Assembly: GCA_022640915.1 (NCBI GenBank) | Contig: JALCCT010000009.1 | Coordinates: forward strand, 1-64,000 | DNA: 64,000 bases | Reading direction: 5' to 3' | DNA from: Bifidobacterium sp. | GTDB lineage: Bacteria > Actinomycetota > Actinomycetes > Actinomycetales > Bifidobacteriaceae | In this document: positions 62,913 to 64,000 of the stretch, piece after piece | How positions within the stretch are numbered: the stretch's first letter is position 1 | How the letters are laid out: each line of letters begins with the position of its first letter | Translations under genes and position numbers: made by a program | The notes under the pieces: model-generated | What the model was told of the DNA's origin: nothing | Database searches by the model: none | Seen by the model: the letters and a program-made list of their open reading frames with translations, nothing else

Positions 62913-63061
62913 TAGCCGGTCTGCTTCGAGACGCCGACCGTTCTGGCAGCCTGCATGTAGCTCATGCCGGAGTTCACCAGCCGCGAGTAATGCTCGCGGC
63001 TGGCCCTCAGCATCGATCCCCGGTCCGGATACCGCCTGCCGCCGTACTCGTATCCCGCCAT
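62912..63061 (-). pseudogene. IS30-family transposase, 5' fragment
   Basis: ATG complementary to 63059-63061 opens 49 codons: MAGYEYGGRRYPDRGSMLRA, then SREHYSRLVNSGMSYMQAAR and TVGVSKQTG. A TAG stop follows exactly at the IS3 border. The SGMSYMQAARTVGVSKQTG part aligns with AGMDFTQAARAADVSKRTG of the other IS30 remnant, confirming the family. The rest of the gene is gone. Confidence 0.75.
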
Positions 63062-63086
63062 GCAACATTCCATTCCATCTCAGGGC

Positions 63087-63105
63087 GTTGCAACGACCAC
63101 TAGAA
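63087..63105 (-). repeat. IS30-type terminal inverted repeat (right)
   Basis: Reverse complement of 60990-61008 at 16 of 19 positions (TTCTAG and GTTGCAAC blocks shared). It lies just upstream of the IS30 5' fragment. Confidence 0.6.
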
Positions 63106-63245
63106 TCCGCCTCTTCTTTTTTTGGGTGCGGGGCAAGTAGGAACAAAACCAGTCCACATCAAAGAGCAATATGACAGAGGATTATGACGTATCGTTTTAT
63201 AGTTCGTGATCGTAGATGAATTATAAGGATGAGTGTTGCCCCATC

Positions 63246-64000
63246 ATGGCGATGAGTATTGGCAGGGAACCTGTGCAATCAGACACGGGCGGCCGTATGG
63301 ATATCTGCGTGGTGGTGATCATTCACAAGGCCTATTGCATGCCATCAGATCCAATGTATTTACCGCTGTACGTTGGCTGGATTCTCCATCCAGATGTCAT
63401 TCCTGAGATGTCGGGCGACGACACTGGTACAATCATCTCAGCATGTAATGGCTACTATTCCAATCTCACGGGCCTATACTGGCTATGGGGAAACCGACTG
63501 GCTGGCGCTAAGTGCTTGGTATGCTACCGCCGTTATCTCGTCACCAGCAGTACCGTCGGGTGGATCTTGATGCATGACCGACTCGACAGGGTCGTTGGTG
63601 TCGAAGGGATTGAGCGGCTGTTGCGCCCGTGCGACAGCAGTATCACACAGAAACTTCACTATTACATCGAAACAGTCTACTCACGTTATAGCTATATCGT
63701 CGGCTCACACCAGTTCAATGTCTGCTGTACCGTGCCGCTCGAGCTGCACCCCGAATTTGTGTCCGCGTGGGACAATCTGAAGCGATTCCTCAGTTTTCGT
63801 GTTTTCAATATGTTCATCATGAGTGCCACATGCTTCAACGAATACTGTAACTTCATGTTCGCCATACTCATTGAGCGGTGCCTTGATCTAGGTCAGTACA
63901 GCGCTTTCTGGGATAAGTGCTTAGACGGGTCAATGAGAGTTTTCTTGGCCTTTGGCTCAGCACCACCAGCTATGACCATGCCGAGCTATCCATTGTTGGT
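63246..64000 (+). CDS. Second DUF4422 protein, diverged (3' end beyond window)
   Basis: An ATG at 63246 opens a frame without stops to the window end (251 codons visible). It is a paralogue of the protein at 59202-60002: VVIIHKAYCMPSDPMYLPL against VVSHKPYRMPQDPMYMPL, SNLTGLYWLWGN against SELTGLYWLWKN, YYIETVYSRYSY against YFVETIYSHYAH, and VFNMFIMSATCFNEYC against IFNMFVMSRQKLDEYC. The diagnostic HYRRHF has become CYRRYL, and the acidic DDSDY segment is lost. It is therefore either a diverged transferase or a decaying copy. It has no clear ribosome-binding site and stands just after IS debris. Confidence 0.7.
   Translation, partial: MAMSIGREPVQSDTGGRMDICVVVIIHKAYCMPSDPMYLPLYVGWILHPDVIPEMSGDDTGTIISACNGYYSNLTGLYWLWGNRLAGAKCLVCYRRYLVTSSTVGWILMHDRLDRVVGVEGIERLLRPCDSSITQKLHYYIETVYSRYSYIVGSHQFNVCCTVPLELHPEFVSAWDNLKRFLSFRVFNMFIMSATCFNEYCNFMFAILIERCLDLGQYSAFWDKCLDGSMRVFLAFGSAPPAMTMPSYPLL

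Noticed and set aside
1..64000. CRISPR arrays, prophage genes, rRNA operons
   Set aside because: No regularly spaced repeat-spacer units, no capsid, portal or terminase-like proteins, and no rRNA sequence were seen.

Overview
The window is high-GC chromosomal DNA from a Bifidobacterium (Actinobacteria). The gene order coaD / DUF177 / rpmF / rnc / ilvBN, an L-arabinose locus in the order regulator-araB-araD-araA, a DUF3039 gene and rplS-lepB-rnhB all fit that genus. A Lactobacillus-type pyruvate oxidase, a type II NADH dehydrogenase and a complete cytochrome bd operon (cydABDC) are unusual for gut bifidobacteria. They resemble the respiratory equipment reported for insect-gut species such as B. 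asteroides. The species assignment is inference.

Layout. 1-7.7 kb: 5' part of ffh, pyruvate oxidase, cysS, a class I glutamine amidotransferase and an ABC-F ATPase. 7.7-15 kb: ilvB-ilvN, rnc and rpmF. A visibly AT-rich island with two unknown genes follows, then DUF177, a coiled-coil protein and coaD. 15-19.4 kb: DUF3039, nicotinate phosphoribosyltransferase, RdgB, an AEC-family carrier and tRNA-Leu. 19.6-28.2 kb: ndh, cydA, cydB, cydD, cydC and a convergent polyprenyl diphosphate synthase, which together read as an oxygen-respiration module. 28.4-32.9 kb: a DUF218 membrane protein, tRNA-Thr, a mannose-1-phosphate guanylyltransferase and pgi. 33-36.7 kb: a two-gene ABC transporter (an ATPase with an AAA-associated C-terminal domain, and a duplicated permease) with no binding protein, followed by about 1.1 kb without a recognisable gene. 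37.8-47 kb: rplS, lepB, rnhB, a LacI-type regulator, araB, araD, araA and an aldo-keto reductase. 47-55 kb: a membrane-anchored HNH nuclease, a DHA2-type exporter, and a compact operon of binding protein, ATPase, two permeases and an amidohydrolase. 55-64 kb: the start of an exopolysaccharide locus (priming glycosyltransferase, DUF4012, DUF4422), interrupted by a patchwork of IS3 and IS30 remnants and followed by a divergent second DUF4422 copy cut by the window end.

How the genes work together. Pyruvate oxidase and the NDH-2/bd oxidase chain both consume oxygen. One yields acetyl-phosphate and peroxide; the other regenerates NAD+. The bd oxidase needs a quinone, so the prenyl synthase next to cydC is notable. 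AraB, AraA and AraD convert L-arabinose to xylulose-5-phosphate, the substrate of the bifid shunt. A strong promoter with an abutting LacI-type operator lies just upstream of araB. Starts were chosen from ribosome-binding sites and family lengths. No CRISPR array, rRNA operon or phage structural gene was seen.
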